Counted from the first letter of the stretch, positions 16,334 to 26,934 are shown. The stretch is 64,000 bases of DNA from Acinetobacter qingfengensis (GCF_008693185.1 NZ_VXKN01000005.1:1-64000); one strand, 5' to 3'. Translations and numbers: made by a program. Notes: generated from the letters alone by a model not told the origin.

Positions 16334-16405
16334 TCGATATCTCAGGAGCGAAAATGAAAGCACAATAATAGCTGATTTATGAAGAAAGAATGAATGCAAA
16401 ATCAT

Positions 16406-16445
16406 AAAAAAACGATCTTAATTTTTTGAATTAAGATCGTTTTTG
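16406..16445 (-). terminator. Terminator of the CoA-transferase gene
   Basis: A 15-bp perfect stem (16409-16423 with 16429-16443) and TTTTG loop has A and T runs on both sides. It serves the minus-strand gene ending at 16468 and separates it from the kinase-like gene. Confidence 0.88.
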
Positions 16446-16467
16446 TCAGATTTTGTAATTTTTCAAA

Positions 16468-17958
16468 TTAAGGTAACATTTTACCTGTTTCTTCAAAATT
16501 GGTATGCCATTGTACTGCTTCTTTAAGAAGGTGAGGAGTATGTCCTCCTTTGGCACAAGCGCGATCAAAATAATCGTTAAGTGCATTACGATAATCTGGA
16601 TGTACACAGTTATCAATAATGACACGGGCACGTTCACGCGGCGCTAGACCACGAAGATCTGCCAGACCTTGTTCTGTAACCAGAATATCTGTGTCATGTT
16701 CAGTATGATCAACATGACTAACCATTGGTACAACAGAAGAGATTGTACCGCCTTTAGCAATTGATTTGGTCACAAAAATTGCAAGGTGAGCATTACGTGC
16801 AAAGTCACCAGAACCACCAATACCGTTCATCATTTTAGTGCCACTGACATGAGTGGAGTTGACATTCCCATAAATATCAAACTCTAATGCAGTATTAATG
16901 CCGATAATACCTAAACGACGAACCAATTCAGGATGATTGGAAATTTCTTGTGGGCGTAGAATAAATTTATCTTTGTAATGTGTAAGGTTGCCAAATACGC
17001 GCTCACCACATTTTTCGGAAAGCGTCATGGAGCAACCGGATGCAAATTTCATTTTGCCAGCATCAATTAATTCAAATGTACAGTCTTGTAAGACTTCAGA
17101 GTACATAACCAAATCTTCAAAACTGGAGTTCTTAAATCCGGTTAATACTGCATTGGCAATCGAACCAATACCTGCCTGTAATGGTGCAAGATTTTTGGGT
17201 AAATTACCTTGTTCAACTTCTTTTTCAAAAAAAGCAATGATGTGATCTGCAATGGCTTGTGTTTCATCATCTGGATCGGTCACTGTAGATGGTGAGTCAG
17301 GAATATCACTAAATACAATACCGACAACTTTTTCAGGATCAAATTTAATTCCTTTCGTGCCAATGCGATCATCAACATTAATTAATGGTACTGGGCCACG
17401 ATTAGGGCGAGATTCGGGAATATAAATGTCGTGAACACCTTCGAATTCTGTGCTGACAGATGTATTAATTTCGATAATAATTTGATTTGCGAATTCAATA
17501 AAGCTTGCTGAATTACCTACTGAAGTAGTTGGAATAATATATCCATCTTCACTAACGGCAACAGCTTCTACAATTGCGATATCAGGACGTTTTAATGTGT
17601 TGTTACGCATCTGCTCAACAGTTTCGGATAAATGCTGGTCAATGAACATGACTTCGCCATTGTTGATTGCTTTGCGTAAGGTATTGTCTACCTGAAATGG
17701 CATACGACGTGCCAGTGCACCGACTTCAGTGAGCTGTTTATCCAGATCATTACCTAGACTTGCGCCAGTAATCAGTGAAATTTTTACTGGATTTGTTTTT
17801 GCACTGGCAATAAGCGCTAATGGTACAGCTTTTGCTTCACCTGCCCGGGTAAAACCGCTCATCCCTACGGTCATCCCATCTTTGATAAATTGTGCTGCTT
17901 GTTCAGCAGAAATAACTTTGTTATGAAGGTTTTGTAGACGAATACGTTCTAATGACAT
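16468..17958 (-). CDS. Acetyl-CoA hydrolase / succinate:acetate CoA-transferase family
   Basis: The 496-residue protein belongs to the class I CoA-transferases related to AarC, ScpC and yeast Ach1. It would move CoA between acetate and succinate or similar acids. The N-terminal domain begins KVISAEQAAQFIKDGMTVGMSGFT. The C-terminal domain has the likely catalytic Glu in NTALEFDIYGNVNSTHV and the following NGIGGSGDFARNA glycine loop. Length is normal. It is a single-gene unit with its own terminator. Its presence in the same region as the actP locus suggests activity in acetate or short-acid metabolism, but the two are not linked in one operon. The exact acyl donor cannot be read from sequence. 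Confidence 0.88.
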   Translation of the reverse strand: MSLERIRLQNLHNKVISAEQAAQFIKDGMTVGMSGFTRAGEAKAVPLALIASAKTNPVKISLITGASLGNDLDKQLTEVGALARRMPFQVDNTLRKAINNGEVMFIDQHLSETVEQMRNNTLKRPDIAIVEAVAVSEDGYIIPTTSVGNSASFIEFANQIIIEINTSVSTEFEGVHDIYIPESRPNRGPVPLINVDDRIGTKGIKFDPEKVVGIVFSDIPDSPSTVTDPDDETQAIADHIIAFFEKEVEQGNLPKNLAPLQAGIGSIANAVLTGFKNSSFEDLVMYSEVLQDCTFELIDAGKMKFASGCSMTLSEKCGERVFGNLTHYKDKFILRPQEISNHPELVRRLGIIGINTALEFDIYGNVNSTHVSGTKMMNGIGGSGDFARNAHLAIFVTKSIAKGGTISSVVPMVSHVDHTEHDTDILVTEQGLADLRGLAPRERARVIIDNCVHPDYRNALNDYFDRACAKGGHTPHLLKEAVQWHTNFEETGKMLP

Positions 17959-18232
17959 GGAATACTCTCAATCCTGACTGAATCCTTGTGATGGTCGATT
18001 TTAGCGTGAGAGTTTTATGAAAGGCAATTGCTTAATGCTAAGGTCTAATAACATTTAATTGCTTTGTCAGAATAACATAAAATGTGTTGAATGAAAATTA
18101 ATGGGATTTAATTTAAATTTATGATTTTACTATTTATATTTTTTTAAAATAGAAAGCATTTATTTGTAAAATGGCACTGGGTTGACTATTGGATAATTTT
18201 GCATTGTTGTTTTTATGGTTAAGTGAGCGATT

Positions 18233-19663
18233 TTAGTTTTCTTCTGCTATTATTTTCCCTGAAATAGGTAGATAAATTTTGACTTCTAAACCACCTGCCT
18301 GATGATTGCAGATTTCAATTCTGCCTTGATGAATATCTACAATACGTTTAACGATAGCAAGTCCTAGACCACTGCCTTGAATGGTTCTTGCAGCTTCACC
18401 GCGTACAAAAGGTTGCATTAATGCGTCAACCTGACTTTCAGGAATACCTTCGCCATGATCTGCTACTCTGATGACAATTTCATGGTCATTTAATTGATGT
18501 GCAGAGAGTTCGATTGGTTCTGCGCCATAGCGTTTAGCATTATTGACCAAATTACCAACAAGACGTTTTAATGATAGGGTGCGAGCTTGGATTTTGGGTA
18601 ATTCTTGTCGTTCAAATTGGATATCTAGGGGTTTAAACTGGATAATCACTTCCTGTAACAGGCTATTTAAGTCGGTATCCTGAAGTTCTTCATCTGATCC
18701 ATCACGCATAAATGAGATAAATTGGTTCAGAATGGCATCCATATCATCAACGTCATAGATCAACCCTTCTTTTAAGAATTCATCTGGTAACATTTCTGCA
18801 GTTAGGCGGATACGAGTCAATGGTGTACGCAAATCGTGGGAAATGCCAGCCAGCATAATTCGGCGTTCCTGTTCGATTTGTTGCAAAGTGTGGATCATGT
18901 GATTAAAGGATAGATTAACTTGACGAATTTCCAATGGTCCATGTTTGGTTTCCAGAAAAGGCGCTTTACCAGTTTTGCTATAAGTATTGGCTGCATCTTG
19001 TAAGCGTTTTAATGGACGATTGAGTTGGCGTACTAAAGTGAGAATGCTGATCATGGTGAGTAAAGGAATGCCCAGAAGCCAGCCTAAAATTAATTCTGGG
19101 CTGTAATTGGCATAGGCATGTAAAGACTCTCTTAACCATGCATTTGGAAATTGTGGAATTTTAATCCATAATCGAGGTGAAGGTTTGAATTGAAAATAAA
19201 CATGAACATCGTTTGGATCAATTTTAAGCTCAGTTGCTAAAGTTTGTTCAATACGATCCGTAAATAATTCGGCAATAAACTTGTCTCGAACAGTTGGAAA
19301 CTCATCTGGATCAGTGACAACTTGTAATCCCAGACGATCATCTAGCCAAGAGTGTAAATTCAATGATTGGTTATTATAAAGAATATGTACATCTTTATAG
19401 CTAAGCATTTCAATTTCGACAGCCAGATAACGGGCATGTTGTTTCATTTCTGGCAGATAAAGTGTTCGCCAGAAAAACCATAACGACATCCAAAGGCTAA
19501 ATAAAACAACTATAGAAACCAGTAACGTGGTTCGTAACGCGGCAGAACGTGGCTTGATTTTATCTAAAAACTTTTCCCAAGATGTGCGTTTTACTTCCTG
19601 ATAAGCAAGTTGCTCATCAAGAAGATTTTGTGGTGAGATCGGGGGGAGATGGTCTTTAGGCAT
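18233..19663 (-). CDS. envZ: Osmosensor-type histidine kinase EnvZ
   Basis: The 476-residue inner-membrane kinase has a first membrane helix near 42-68, a periplasmic domain (about 70-185), a second helix (about 188-210), a HAMP domain, a HisKA box with the EnvZ-typical AGISHDLRTPLTRIRL (His near 273), and an HATPase with NLVNNAKRYG, DHGEGIPE and GSGLGLAIVKRIV. It lies 14 bases downstream of ompR and forms an operon with it. In Acinetobacter OmpR/EnvZ is linked to envelope and osmotic control. Intact and of typical family length. Confidence 0.93.
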   Translation of the reverse strand: MPKDHLPPISPQNLLDEQLAYQEVKRTSWEKFLDKIKPRSAALRTTLLVSIVVLFSLWMSLWFFWRTLYLPEMKQHARYLAVEIEMLSYKDVHILYNNQSLNLHSWLDDRLGLQVVTDPDEFPTVRDKFIAELFTDRIEQTLATELKIDPNDVHVYFQFKPSPRLWIKIPQFPNAWLRESLHAYANYSPELILGWLLGIPLLTMISILTLVRQLNRPLKRLQDAANTYSKTGKAPFLETKHGPLEIRQVNLSFNHMIHTLQQIEQERRIMLAGISHDLRTPLTRIRLTAEMLPDEFLKEGLIYDVDDMDAILNQFISFMRDGSDEELQDTDLNSLLQEVIIQFKPLDIQFERQELPKIQARTLSLKRLVGNLVNNAKRYGAEPIELSAHQLNDHEIVIRVADHGEGIPESQVDALMQPFVRGEAARTIQGSGLGLAIVKRIVDIHQGRIEICNHQAGGLEVKIYLPISGKIIAEEN

Positions 19664-19677
19664 GATAGATGGCTGAC

Positions 19678-20439
19678 TTATTCAGCGCCATCTGGAACGA
19701 ATACATAACCTACGCCCCAGACAGTCTGGATATATCGGGCACGTGCCGGATTGTCTTCAATCAAACGGCGCAAGCGGGAAACTTGAACATCAATCGAACG
19801 CTCCATTGCACCCCATTCACGACCACGAGCCAAGTTCATAAGTTTGTCTCTGGTAAGTGGCTCACGTGGATGTTGTACCAATGCCTTAAGCACTGCAAAC
19901 TCCCCAGTGGTGAGAGTAACAACTTGCCCCTCACGGGTTAATGTTCGAGTAGATAAATCTAGTGACCATGGGCCAAAGCTAACCACTTCCAGATTTTGAC
20001 TTGGCGCTCCGGGTACTTCGCGTACCTGTCGGCGTAATACAGCACGAATACGTGCTAATAATTCATTTGGGTTAAATGGTTTTGGTAGATAGTCATCTGC
20101 GCCTGCTTCCAGTCCGGCAATTCGATCAGAGTCACTTCCACGAGCAGTTAACATAATAATCGGTATGTCAAGATTCGCAGCCCGTAAACGGCGACAAATA
20201 CTCAAACCATCTTCTACAGGTAACATAAAATCCAGAACAATCAGGGAAAATAATTCACGCTGTAACAGGCGATCCATTTGTGTGGCATCGTGTGCAGTTT
20301 TGACTACAAAGCCTTTATCTTCAAGGAAGCGTTGTAATAATGTTCTTAAACGCACATCATCATCGACCACCAAAATCCGATCCACTCGATCTGAATCTGG
20401 ACGAGGTGCTTCGGTTTCTGCTGGTACAACTAAGCTCAT
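19678..20439 (-). CDS. ompR: Response regulator OmpR
   Basis: The 253-residue protein has a receiver domain (about 20-135) with VVDDDVRLR, phospho-acceptor Asp in LIVLDFMLPVEDG and Lys in DYLPKPFNPNELL. A winged-helix DNA-binding domain follows (about 150-250) with the recognition region EWGAMERSIDVQVSRLRRLIE. AAGGAG is well placed before the ATG. It is the first gene of the ompR-envZ operon. Confidence 0.95.
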   Translation of the reverse strand: MSLVVPAETEAPRPDSDRVDRILVVDDDVRLRTLLQRFLEDKGFVVKTAHDATQMDRLLQRELFSLIVLDFMLPVEDGLSICRRLRAANLDIPIIMLTARGSDSDRIAGLEAGADDYLPKPFNPNELLARIRAVLRRQVREVPGAPSQNLEVVSFGPWSLDLSTRTLTREGQVVTLTTGEFAVLKALVQHPREPLTRDKLMNLARGREWGAMERSIDVQVSRLRRLIEDNPARARYIQTVWGVGYVFVPDGAE

Positions 20440-20631
20440 GATGAACTCCTTCTATTGTTATCCATTCTATATTGTGCTTAATGTGTTGAGTATAAAGCTA
20501 AAATCACAAAATATACTATGCTCGAATATATCAAAATTTACAAATTAATTTTTAACTTTGATACCAAATTGCAACAGCGTGTAAAGAAGACAGGGAATTC
20601 TTTAGCATACCTAGACAAAGCCATTAAAAAT

Positions 20632-21222
20632 TTAGTGCATAATCAGTTCACGATTGGCCTGAGCAACATCTGTATAGTCGTGTAAGAGCTGCTCCACCTG
20701 TGTTTGGGAAAGTTGCTTGCCTTGTGATTCAAAAGCATATGGAACGGTAATGCGTACAGTTGGTTGCTTTTGATGACTAACCAAAATAATTGCACCAGCC
20801 AAATTGGCAGTCTTACTTTGTAATGCCAGATCCGACATGCTTTGATCCAGTGTCAGAATTAAAGCATCCTGATCATCATGAATATATTGAAAAGCAACAA
20901 TGCTGCTTAAAGGAATTGAGCGATTCAGATTTTTTATGTTGACTTGTTGATGTGTAAACTCAATTAATTGAATATTGCCATCATTCCAGCGTTTTACAGT
21001 CAAAAATAGAAAAAATACTGCAATAATTGCAAAAATAATTGCTGTGGCTAAACTGGATTGCTGTTGTGCATAGCGATAGAAGAAAAATATACTGGCTACA
21101 CATCCAAAAATGCCTAATCCCAGCATTTTAAAACGCGCTTTATGAGATCCGGTTAAGATTGTAGATTGGGGAATCTGGTCTATAAATTGGATGAGCTGTT
21201 GTTGGCGTTCTAAGTTTGTCAT
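20632..21222 (-). CDS. Conserved two-helix membrane protein, function unknown
   Basis: The 196-residue protein has a short cytoplasmic N-terminus, two closely spaced membrane helices (about 31-50 and 58-76), and a C-terminal soluble beta-rich domain that resembles pleckstrin-like or bPH-type membrane domains in its strand pattern (VNIKNLNRSIPLSSIVAFQYI). I cannot assign a family. It stands alone between ompR and the divergently oriented tex. Confidence 0.6.
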   Translation of the reverse strand: MTNLERQQQLIQFIDQIPQSTILTGSHKARFKMLGLGIFGCVASIFFFYRYAQQQSSLATAIIFAIIAVFFLFLTVKRWNDGNIQLIEFTHQQVNIKNLNRSIPLSSIVAFQYIHDDQDALILTLDQSMSDLALQSKTANLAGAIILVSHQKQPTVRITVPYAFESQGKQLSQTQVEQLLHDYTDVAQANRELIMH

Positions 21223-21498
21223 GTGATTGAGTCAAGAAATGGAATCTATGCTTGAAAACGTATAAAAAACTGTACGATTTTTCCAGTACTTCATGATAAA
21301 AAATAACAGTTTTGATACAGCTACACTCAAAAAATATCCTGAAAATAGGTTGGTGATGATGTATATCCCCCTCATTTTCTGACTACACTCATCGGATATC
21401 GTGACTTTTCGTAATGAAAAACCGCAATCAAGGCTTTATTTTCATGTTGTGGCACGTATAATCGTGAGCTGACAATTCAACTGCCGGAATAATGCTGA

Positions 21499-23844
21499 AT
21501 GACCGAATTAGTGCAGCAAATCGCAACGGAACTCGCCGTACGTCCTAACCAAGTAGAAGCAGCAATTCGCTTGCTTGATGAAGGTTCAAGTGTGCCATTT
21601 ATTGCACGCTACCGTAAAGAAGCCACACAAGGTTTGGATGATACGCAACTTCGCCAATTAGAAACGCGACTGCATTATTTAAGGGATTTATTTGAACGTC
21701 GTGAAAAAGTCATTGCGTCATTACAAGAACAAAATAGACTTACTGATGATCTTTTGGCACGTGTACAACAAGCTGAAACTAAAAATGCTTTGGAAGAAAT
21801 TTACGCACCCTATCGTCCGAAACGTACCAGCAAGTCATTTAAAGCCAAAGAAGCTGGCTTAGGTGAATATGCAGAAAAAATTCTGAGCATTGAAGGTGAA
21901 CCAAAACAGATATTGGAAGGCTTTAGTCATGATGATTATGCAGATGTCGATAGCCAATTAGATGCCATTCAACATATTATTATTGACGAATGGGCACAAA
22001 ATATTGCGTTGACTTCAGAGTTAAAGCAGATTTTTTCCAAAACTGCGATTTTGAAAAGTACAGTTGCTTCTGATGAGAAAAAAGAAGTTGGTAAGAAATT
22101 CCGTGATTATTTTGAATTTTCTGAAAATTTAAATAAAGTACCCTCACATCGTTTATTGGCGATGTTACGTGGTCGTCAGGAAAATGTACTGGGTTTGAAA
22201 GTGGATGGAGAAGATCAGACACCTTTAACTCGTATTGAATCCGAGTATCAACTTGATCAAATTCAACCACAGGCGCGTCAGGACTTTTTGAAGCAGACAG
22301 CAAAATTATTTTGGTTAGGTAAAATTCGCCCTTCCATTGAACATTCATTATTGACTGAAAAACGTCTAGCTGCTGAAGCAGAAGCGATGCAGGTTTTTGC
22401 TGAAAATCTTCGTCATTTATTACTTTCTGCACCTGCAGGGGCTCGCACAACATTGGGCGTTGACCCTGGTATTCGTACTGGTGTTAAACTTGCCGTGGTG
22501 AGTAATGCGGGGGATGTATTGGCACATAGTACAATTTATCCGTTTGCTCCAAAAGAAGACAAGGAAGGTTCTATTGCGGAGCTGGCACGTTTATGTCGTG
22601 AGTATCAGGTTGATCTGATTGCAATTGGCAATGGTACAGCAAGTCGTGAAACCGAAGCCGTCATTTCAGAAATGATGACACAAAATACTGATCTAAAATT
22701 GACTCGTGTAACCGTCAGTGAAGCTGGTGCATCAGTATATTCTGCTAGTGAATTGGCCGCCACCGAATTGCCTGAACTGGATGTTTCTATCCGTGGTGCC
22801 GTATCTATTGCACGTCGTTTGCAAGATCCATTGGCTGAGTTAGTAAAAATAGATCCAAAATCAATTGGTGTGGGGCAATATCAGCATGATGTAAATCAGG
22901 TTGGTTTGGCACAAACGCTGGATGCAGTCGTAGAAGACTGTGTGAATGCGGTAGGTGTGGATGTGAATACCGCTTCACCAGCAATTTTGGGCTATATCGC
23001 TGGTTTAAACAAAGCAATTGCTCAACAGATTGTTGAATATCGTAAAGAGCATGGTCATTTCAGCAATCGTGATCAATTGAAAAAAGTACCACGTTTGGGT
23101 GAACGTACTTTTGAACAGGCAGCTGGTTTCCTGCGTATTCAAAATGGTGAGCAGCCATTGGATGCATCTGCAGTTCATCCGGAAAGTTATGCGTTGGTTG
23201 AAAATATTGTTAATAGTAAAGATGTAACTATTCAGGATATTATTGCCAATAGTGAGATTATTCGCTCAATTGATGCAGATGCCTTTGTGACTGAACAATA
23301 TGGTTTACCAACGGTCAAAGATGTTCTGGCAGAACTTGAAAAACCAGGTCGTGATCCTCGTCCAGAATTCCGTACTGCCAAGTTCCGTGAAGACATTACC
23401 GAAGTTGCACATTTAAATGAGGGTATGCAACTTGAAGGTGTAATTACTAATGTTACTAACTTTGGTGCATTTGTAGATGTAGGTGTACATCAGGATGGTT
23501 TGGTTCACATTTCTGAACTATCCAATGGTTTTGTCAGTGATCCACATAAAGTTGTTAAACCGGGACAGATTGTTCAGGTTCGAGTTATTCAAGTTGATGC
23601 TGAACGTGGTCGTGTGAATTTAAGTATGAAAGCGGAAGGTGCTGCACCAGTAAAAGCTGCTCGTCCTGCCCGTTCACAACAAGAACGTCCTGAACGTAAG
23701 CCACAAGGACAACGTCCACCTCGTAAGGATACTGATACAAAACGCCATCAGCATCAAAAGCCTAAGGCAGATAAACCACAAGAACAAAAAATTGGTGGTT
23801 TTGGTGCCTTATTAATTCAGGCAGGTATTAAAGGTTCCAAATAA
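21499..23844 (+). CDS. tex: Transcription accessory protein Tex
   Basis: Tex is a conserved nucleic-acid-binding protein that affects transcription and RNA decay. The 781-residue protein has the N-terminal helical Tex domain, a YqgF/RNase H-like domain (TTLGVDPGIRTGVKLAVV near 318-335), two helix-hairpin-helix motifs (VNTASPAILGYIAGL and LKKVPRLGERTFEQAAGFLRI), and a C-terminal S1 RNA-binding domain (GVITNVTNFGAFVDVGVHQDGLVHISEL). A basic, Arg/Pro/Gln-rich tail follows the S1 domain. It is monocistronic with a terminator. Confidence 0.96.
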   Translation: MTELVQQIATELAVRPNQVEAAIRLLDEGSSVPFIARYRKEATQGLDDTQLRQLETRLHYLRDLFERREKVIASLQEQNRLTDDLLARVQQAETKNALEEIYAPYRPKRTSKSFKAKEAGLGEYAEKILSIEGEPKQILEGFSHDDYADVDSQLDAIQHIIIDEWAQNIALTSELKQIFSKTAILKSTVASDEKKEVGKKFRDYFEFSENLNKVPSHRLLAMLRGRQENVLGLKVDGEDQTPLTRIESEYQLDQIQPQARQDFLKQTAKLFWLGKIRPSIEHSLLTEKRLAAEAEAMQVFAENLRHLLLSAPAGARTTLGVDPGIRTGVKLAVVSNAGDVLAHSTIYPFAPKEDKEGSIAELARLCREYQVDLIAIGNGTASRETEAVISEMMTQNTDLKLTRVTVSEAGASVYSASELAATELPELDVSIRGAVSIARRLQDPLAELVKIDPKSIGVGQYQHDVNQVGLAQTLDAVVEDCVNAVGVDVNTASPAILGYIAGLNKAIAQQIVEYRKEHGHFSNRDQLKKVPRLGERTFEQAAGFLRIQNGEQPLDASAVHPESYALVENIVNSKDVTIQDIIANSEIIRSIDADAFVTEQYGLPTVKDVLAELEKPGRDPRPEFRTAKFREDITEVAHLNEGMQLEGVITNVTNFGAFVDVGVHQDGLVHISELSNGFVSDPHKVVKPGQIVQVRVIQVDAERGRVNLSMKAEGAAPVKAARPARSQQERPERKPQGQRPPRKDTDTKRHQHQKPKADKPQEQKIGGFGALLIQAGIKGSK

Positions 23845-23860
23845 CAGTGATTTTTTAAAG

Positions 23861-23898
23861 AAAAAACCTCCTTGATGCAAATCAATGGAGGTTTTTTA
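23861..23898 (+). terminator. Terminator of tex
   Basis: A 16-bp stem with one bulged T (23861-23876 with 23881-23897), GCAA tetraloop and T-run follows the stop by 16 bases. Confidence 0.88.
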
Positions 23899-23991
23899 GT
23901 TTAAGTGTTTTTATCAATTTATAGACTCAGGATAAAAAAATTGGGTTTTGAATCGCAAAGCCCGATTTTTGAAGGGTACATGAATATGTTT

Positions 23992-24879
23992 TTACCAATG
24001 CTCACCTGGAAACAATTTGGCGTATAGGCGTTGAATTAGATTTAATTTTTCCTGTTTACCAATCGAAGCACTGGAGCTTGGAAAAAGATTAAACCCAATT
24101 GACATAAAAATATTATTAATATCCGGAGCGATTGCATAAGTGATTGAGGCAATACGACCCAAATGTGTTGCTACACGTTTTGGACGTTTAATAATGGCTT
24201 CAGCAACCAGTTCAGCCGCTTGTTCCGGCGATAATGTTGGTACGTAATTATAAATTTTGGTTGGAGCAATCATGGGGGTGCGTACTAATGGCATGTAAAT
24301 TGAAGTAATGGCAATTTTATGTTTGCGTACTTCAGCAGACAGGCAACGACTAAAAGCATCCAAAGCAGCTTTTGATGCAACATAGGCTGAAAATCGAGTT
24401 GCATTCGCGAGTACACCAATTGAGCTAATATTGATAATTTGCCCATCTTTACGATTAATCATGTGTGGTAATAAATTTAATACCAATCGTACAGCACCAA
24501 AATAATTTAGTTGCATGGTTCGTTCAAAATCATGGAAACGATCAATTGATTCATGTACTGCACGACGAATTGAACGGCCAGCATTATTAATCAGAATATC
24601 GATATGTTCGAACTTTGCTAAAATTTTTTGTGATACCTGGTCGATATCATCCATTTCATTGAGGTCACAAGTGAAATAGCTGGCTTGTCCACCGGCTTGC
24701 TGAATCTCGTGTTGAACTTCCTGTAATTTGTCCTCGGTTCTGGCGACCAGAATAATATGCGCACCTTGTTCTGCCAACATCTTGGCAGTCGTTAAGCCGA
24801 TACCACTGGATGCACCGGTGATTAAGATATTTTTTCCATGTACTTTTTTCTTTAAAAGCGATTGTAATTTTGCTTTCAT
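23992..24879 (-). CDS. Short-chain dehydrogenase/reductase (SDR)
   Basis: The 295-residue protein is a classical SDR oxidoreductase. The NAD(P)-binding TGASSGIGL motif lies near 22-30, followed by NNAG (about 102-105), the catalytic Ser (NISSIG) and the YxxxK pair in SAYVASKAAL. A C-terminal extension is typical of membrane- or lipid-related SDRs. The ATG at 24879 is preferred over one 32 codons upstream because AGGAA lies about seven bases before it and the protein starts near its fold. The substrate is unknown. Confidence 0.85.
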   Translation of the reverse strand: MKAKLQSLLKKKVHGKNILITGASSGIGLTTAKMLAEQGAHIILVARTEDKLQEVQHEIQQAGGQASYFTCDLNEMDDIDQVSQKILAKFEHIDILINNAGRSIRRAVHESIDRFHDFERTMQLNYFGAVRLVLNLLPHMINRKDGQIINISSIGVLANATRFSAYVASKAALDAFSRCLSAEVRKHKIAITSIYMPLVRTPMIAPTKIYNYVPTLSPEQAAELVAEAIIKRPKRVATHLGRIASITYAIAPDINNIFMSIGFNLFPSSSASIGKQEKLNLIQRLYAKLFPGEHW

Positions 24880-25207
24880 AAAAAATTCCTGTTTACCTGA
24901 AATTATCGCCATGACTAAAAAATAGACATGTGATTGGGTGAAATAAAGTATGTCATATCCTTTGTTTTTTATCATCCTGAATTTGTTTGATAAAATCCTA
25001 TTTATTGGTTTATGGTTCGCTATATTTCATCTGCTTGGAATGGATGATTTGCGCAGATCTTCAAATAATTTTATGGTAATTCGCTTTCAGGCTTTGTAAA
25101 GCTTTGCAAAAGAGTTTTTTAACTTATTGCGTATTTTTGCGTATAATGGTTGGCATTTATGTGTGTTGCCAATTTTGGCATTGAGCGATTTAATTTAGGA
25201 GTCCTAC
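24880..25207. other. Intergenic region between SDR and ettA
   Basis: This 328-base stretch contains the SDR ribosome binding site on the minus strand and the ettA promoter on the right. I see no further gene. An upstream in-frame extension of the SDR gene covers part of it but looks non-coding. Confidence 0.6.
25119..25147 (+). promoter_or_regulatory. Promoter of ettA
   Basis: TTAACT (25119-25124) and a perfect TATAAT (25142-25147) have a 17-base spacer and lie about 60 bases before the GTG start. Confidence 0.6.
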
Positions 25208-26869
25208 GTGGCCCAATATATTTACACGATGAACCGAGTGTCCAAGATGGTGCCGCCTAAGCGCAACATCTTAAAAGACATTTCTTTATCATTTTTTCCG
25301 GGTGCAAAAATAGGTGTGCTTGGTTTAAACGGTGCTGGTAAATCTACCTTATTACGCATCATGGCGGGTGTGGACAAAGATTTTTCGGGTGAAGCACGTG
25401 CGCAGCCGGGCATTAAAATTGGTTATTTAGAACAAGAACCACCATTAGATCCAAATAAAGATGTACGTGGTAATGTTGAAGATGGTTTGCGTGAGCCACT
25501 GGATGCATTGGCACGCCTGGATGAAGTATTTGCTGAATATGCTGCCGAAGATGCTGATTTTGATGCGTTGGCCAAAGAGCAGGAAAAACTGGAATCGATC
25601 ATTCATGCATGGGATGCACATAACCTGAATAACCAGATGGAACAGGCAGCAGGTGCATTAAATCTTCCGGCTTGGGATGCAGATGTTACTTTGCTTTCCG
25701 GTGGTGAGCGTCGTCGTGTGGCATTATGTCGTTTGTTGTTGTCCAAGCCAGACATGCTGTTGCTGGACGAACCAACCAACCATCTGGATGCAGAATCAGT
25801 TTCATGGCTGGAACGTTTTCTAAAAGATTTCTCTGGGACGATTGTGGCGATTACCCACGACCGTTATTTCCTTGATAATGTCGCCGAGTGGATTTTGGAG
25901 CTTGACCGTGGGCATGGTATTCCTTATCAAGGTAATTATTCTTCTTGGCTGGAACAGAAAAATGCCCGCTTAGAGCAGGAAAACAAACAGGAAGAATCTT
26001 TTGCCAAGGCATTGAAAAAAGAACTGGAATGGGTTCGTTCCAATGCCAAAGGTCAGCAGAAGAAAAACAAAGCCCGTATGGAGCGTTTTGAAGAGCTGAA
26101 CTCAAAAGAATTCCAGCAACGTAATGAAACTTCAGAAATCTATATTCCACCGGGTCCTCGTTTAGGAAATAAAGTCGTAGAAGTTGAAGGCATCAGTAAA
26201 TCCTTTGATGGTCGTTTGTTATACGAAAATCTGACTTTTACCGTACCACCGACTGCGATCGTGGGTATTGTGGGACCTAATGGTGCGGGTAAAACGACAT
26301 TATTCCGCATGATGACAGGTGAGCAACAACCTGATACCGGTACTGTGACTTTAGGTGATTCGGTTAAGGTCGCCTATGTTGGTCAGATTCGTGACACGCT
26401 GGATGATAACAAAACAGTCTGGGAAGAAGTTTCTGGTGGTCTGGATATCCTGAAAATTGGTGACTACGAGATTGCATCTCGTGCTTATATCGGTCGCTTT
26501 AATTTTAAAGGACAAGATCAACAAAAACGTGTTGGTGAGTTGTCCGGTGGTGAACGTAACCGTTTGCAACTGGCCAAAATTCTGCAAATGGGTGCAAACG
26601 TTATCTTACTCGATGAACCATCAAACGATTTGGACATTGAAACATTGCGTGCATTGGAAGATGCGATTTTGGTGTTCCCGGGTACAGTGATGGTGGTGTC
26701 GCATGACCGTTGGTTCCTTGACCGTATTGCAACGCATATCCTGTCTTTTGAAAATGAAACACCGGAATTCTACACAGGTAACTATGCAGAATATGAAGCT
26801 TATCGTACTTCTCGTTTAGGTGATGATGCGGTGACTAAACGAACAAAATATAAGAAAATTAGTGGTTAA
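25208..26869 (+). CDS. ettA: Energy-dependent translational throttle protein EttA
   Basis: EttA is an ABC-F ATPase that binds the ribosomal E site and slows early elongation when ADP is high. The 553-residue protein has two ABC domains: Walker A GLNGAGKST and signature LSGGERRRVAL in the first, Walker A GPNGAGKTT and signature LSGGERNRLQL in the second. A charged linker with the arm sequence lies between them, and no transmembrane domain is present. The GTG start has AGGAG upstream. Length equals the Escherichia coli protein within two residues. Confidence 0.96.
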   Translation: MAQYIYTMNRVSKMVPPKRNILKDISLSFFPGAKIGVLGLNGAGKSTLLRIMAGVDKDFSGEARAQPGIKIGYLEQEPPLDPNKDVRGNVEDGLREPLDALARLDEVFAEYAAEDADFDALAKEQEKLESIIHAWDAHNLNNQMEQAAGALNLPAWDADVTLLSGGERRRVALCRLLLSKPDMLLLDEPTNHLDAESVSWLERFLKDFSGTIVAITHDRYFLDNVAEWILELDRGHGIPYQGNYSSWLEQKNARLEQENKQEESFAKALKKELEWVRSNAKGQQKKNKARMERFEELNSKEFQQRNETSEIYIPPGPRLGNKVVEVEGISKSFDGRLLYENLTFTVPPTAIVGIVGPNGAGKTTLFRMMTGEQQPDTGTVTLGDSVKVAYVGQIRDTLDDNKTVWEEVSGGLDILKIGDYEIASRAYIGRFNFKGQDQQKRVGELSGGERNRLQLAKILQMGANVILLDEPSNDLDIETLRALEDAILVFPGTVMVVSHDRWFLDRIATHILSFENETPEFYTGNYAEYEAYRTSRLGDDAVTKRTKYKKISG

Positions 26870-26891
26870 GATTTAACTTTATAAATCGATA

Positions 26892-26934
26892 GGGTGTAGG
26901 GTTATTAGTATTATAACCGTACCCCCATTTTTTA
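26892..26934 (+). terminator. Terminator of ettA
   Basis: An interrupted stem (GGGTGTA...GGTTAT with ATAACC...TACCCCC) is followed by a T-run. It lies about 22 bases after the ettA stop. Confidence 0.7.

Noticed and set aside
21980..22453. Open frame of 157 codons antisense to tex
   Set aside because: It sits within the conserved tex gene and has no ribosome binding site or recognisable fold.
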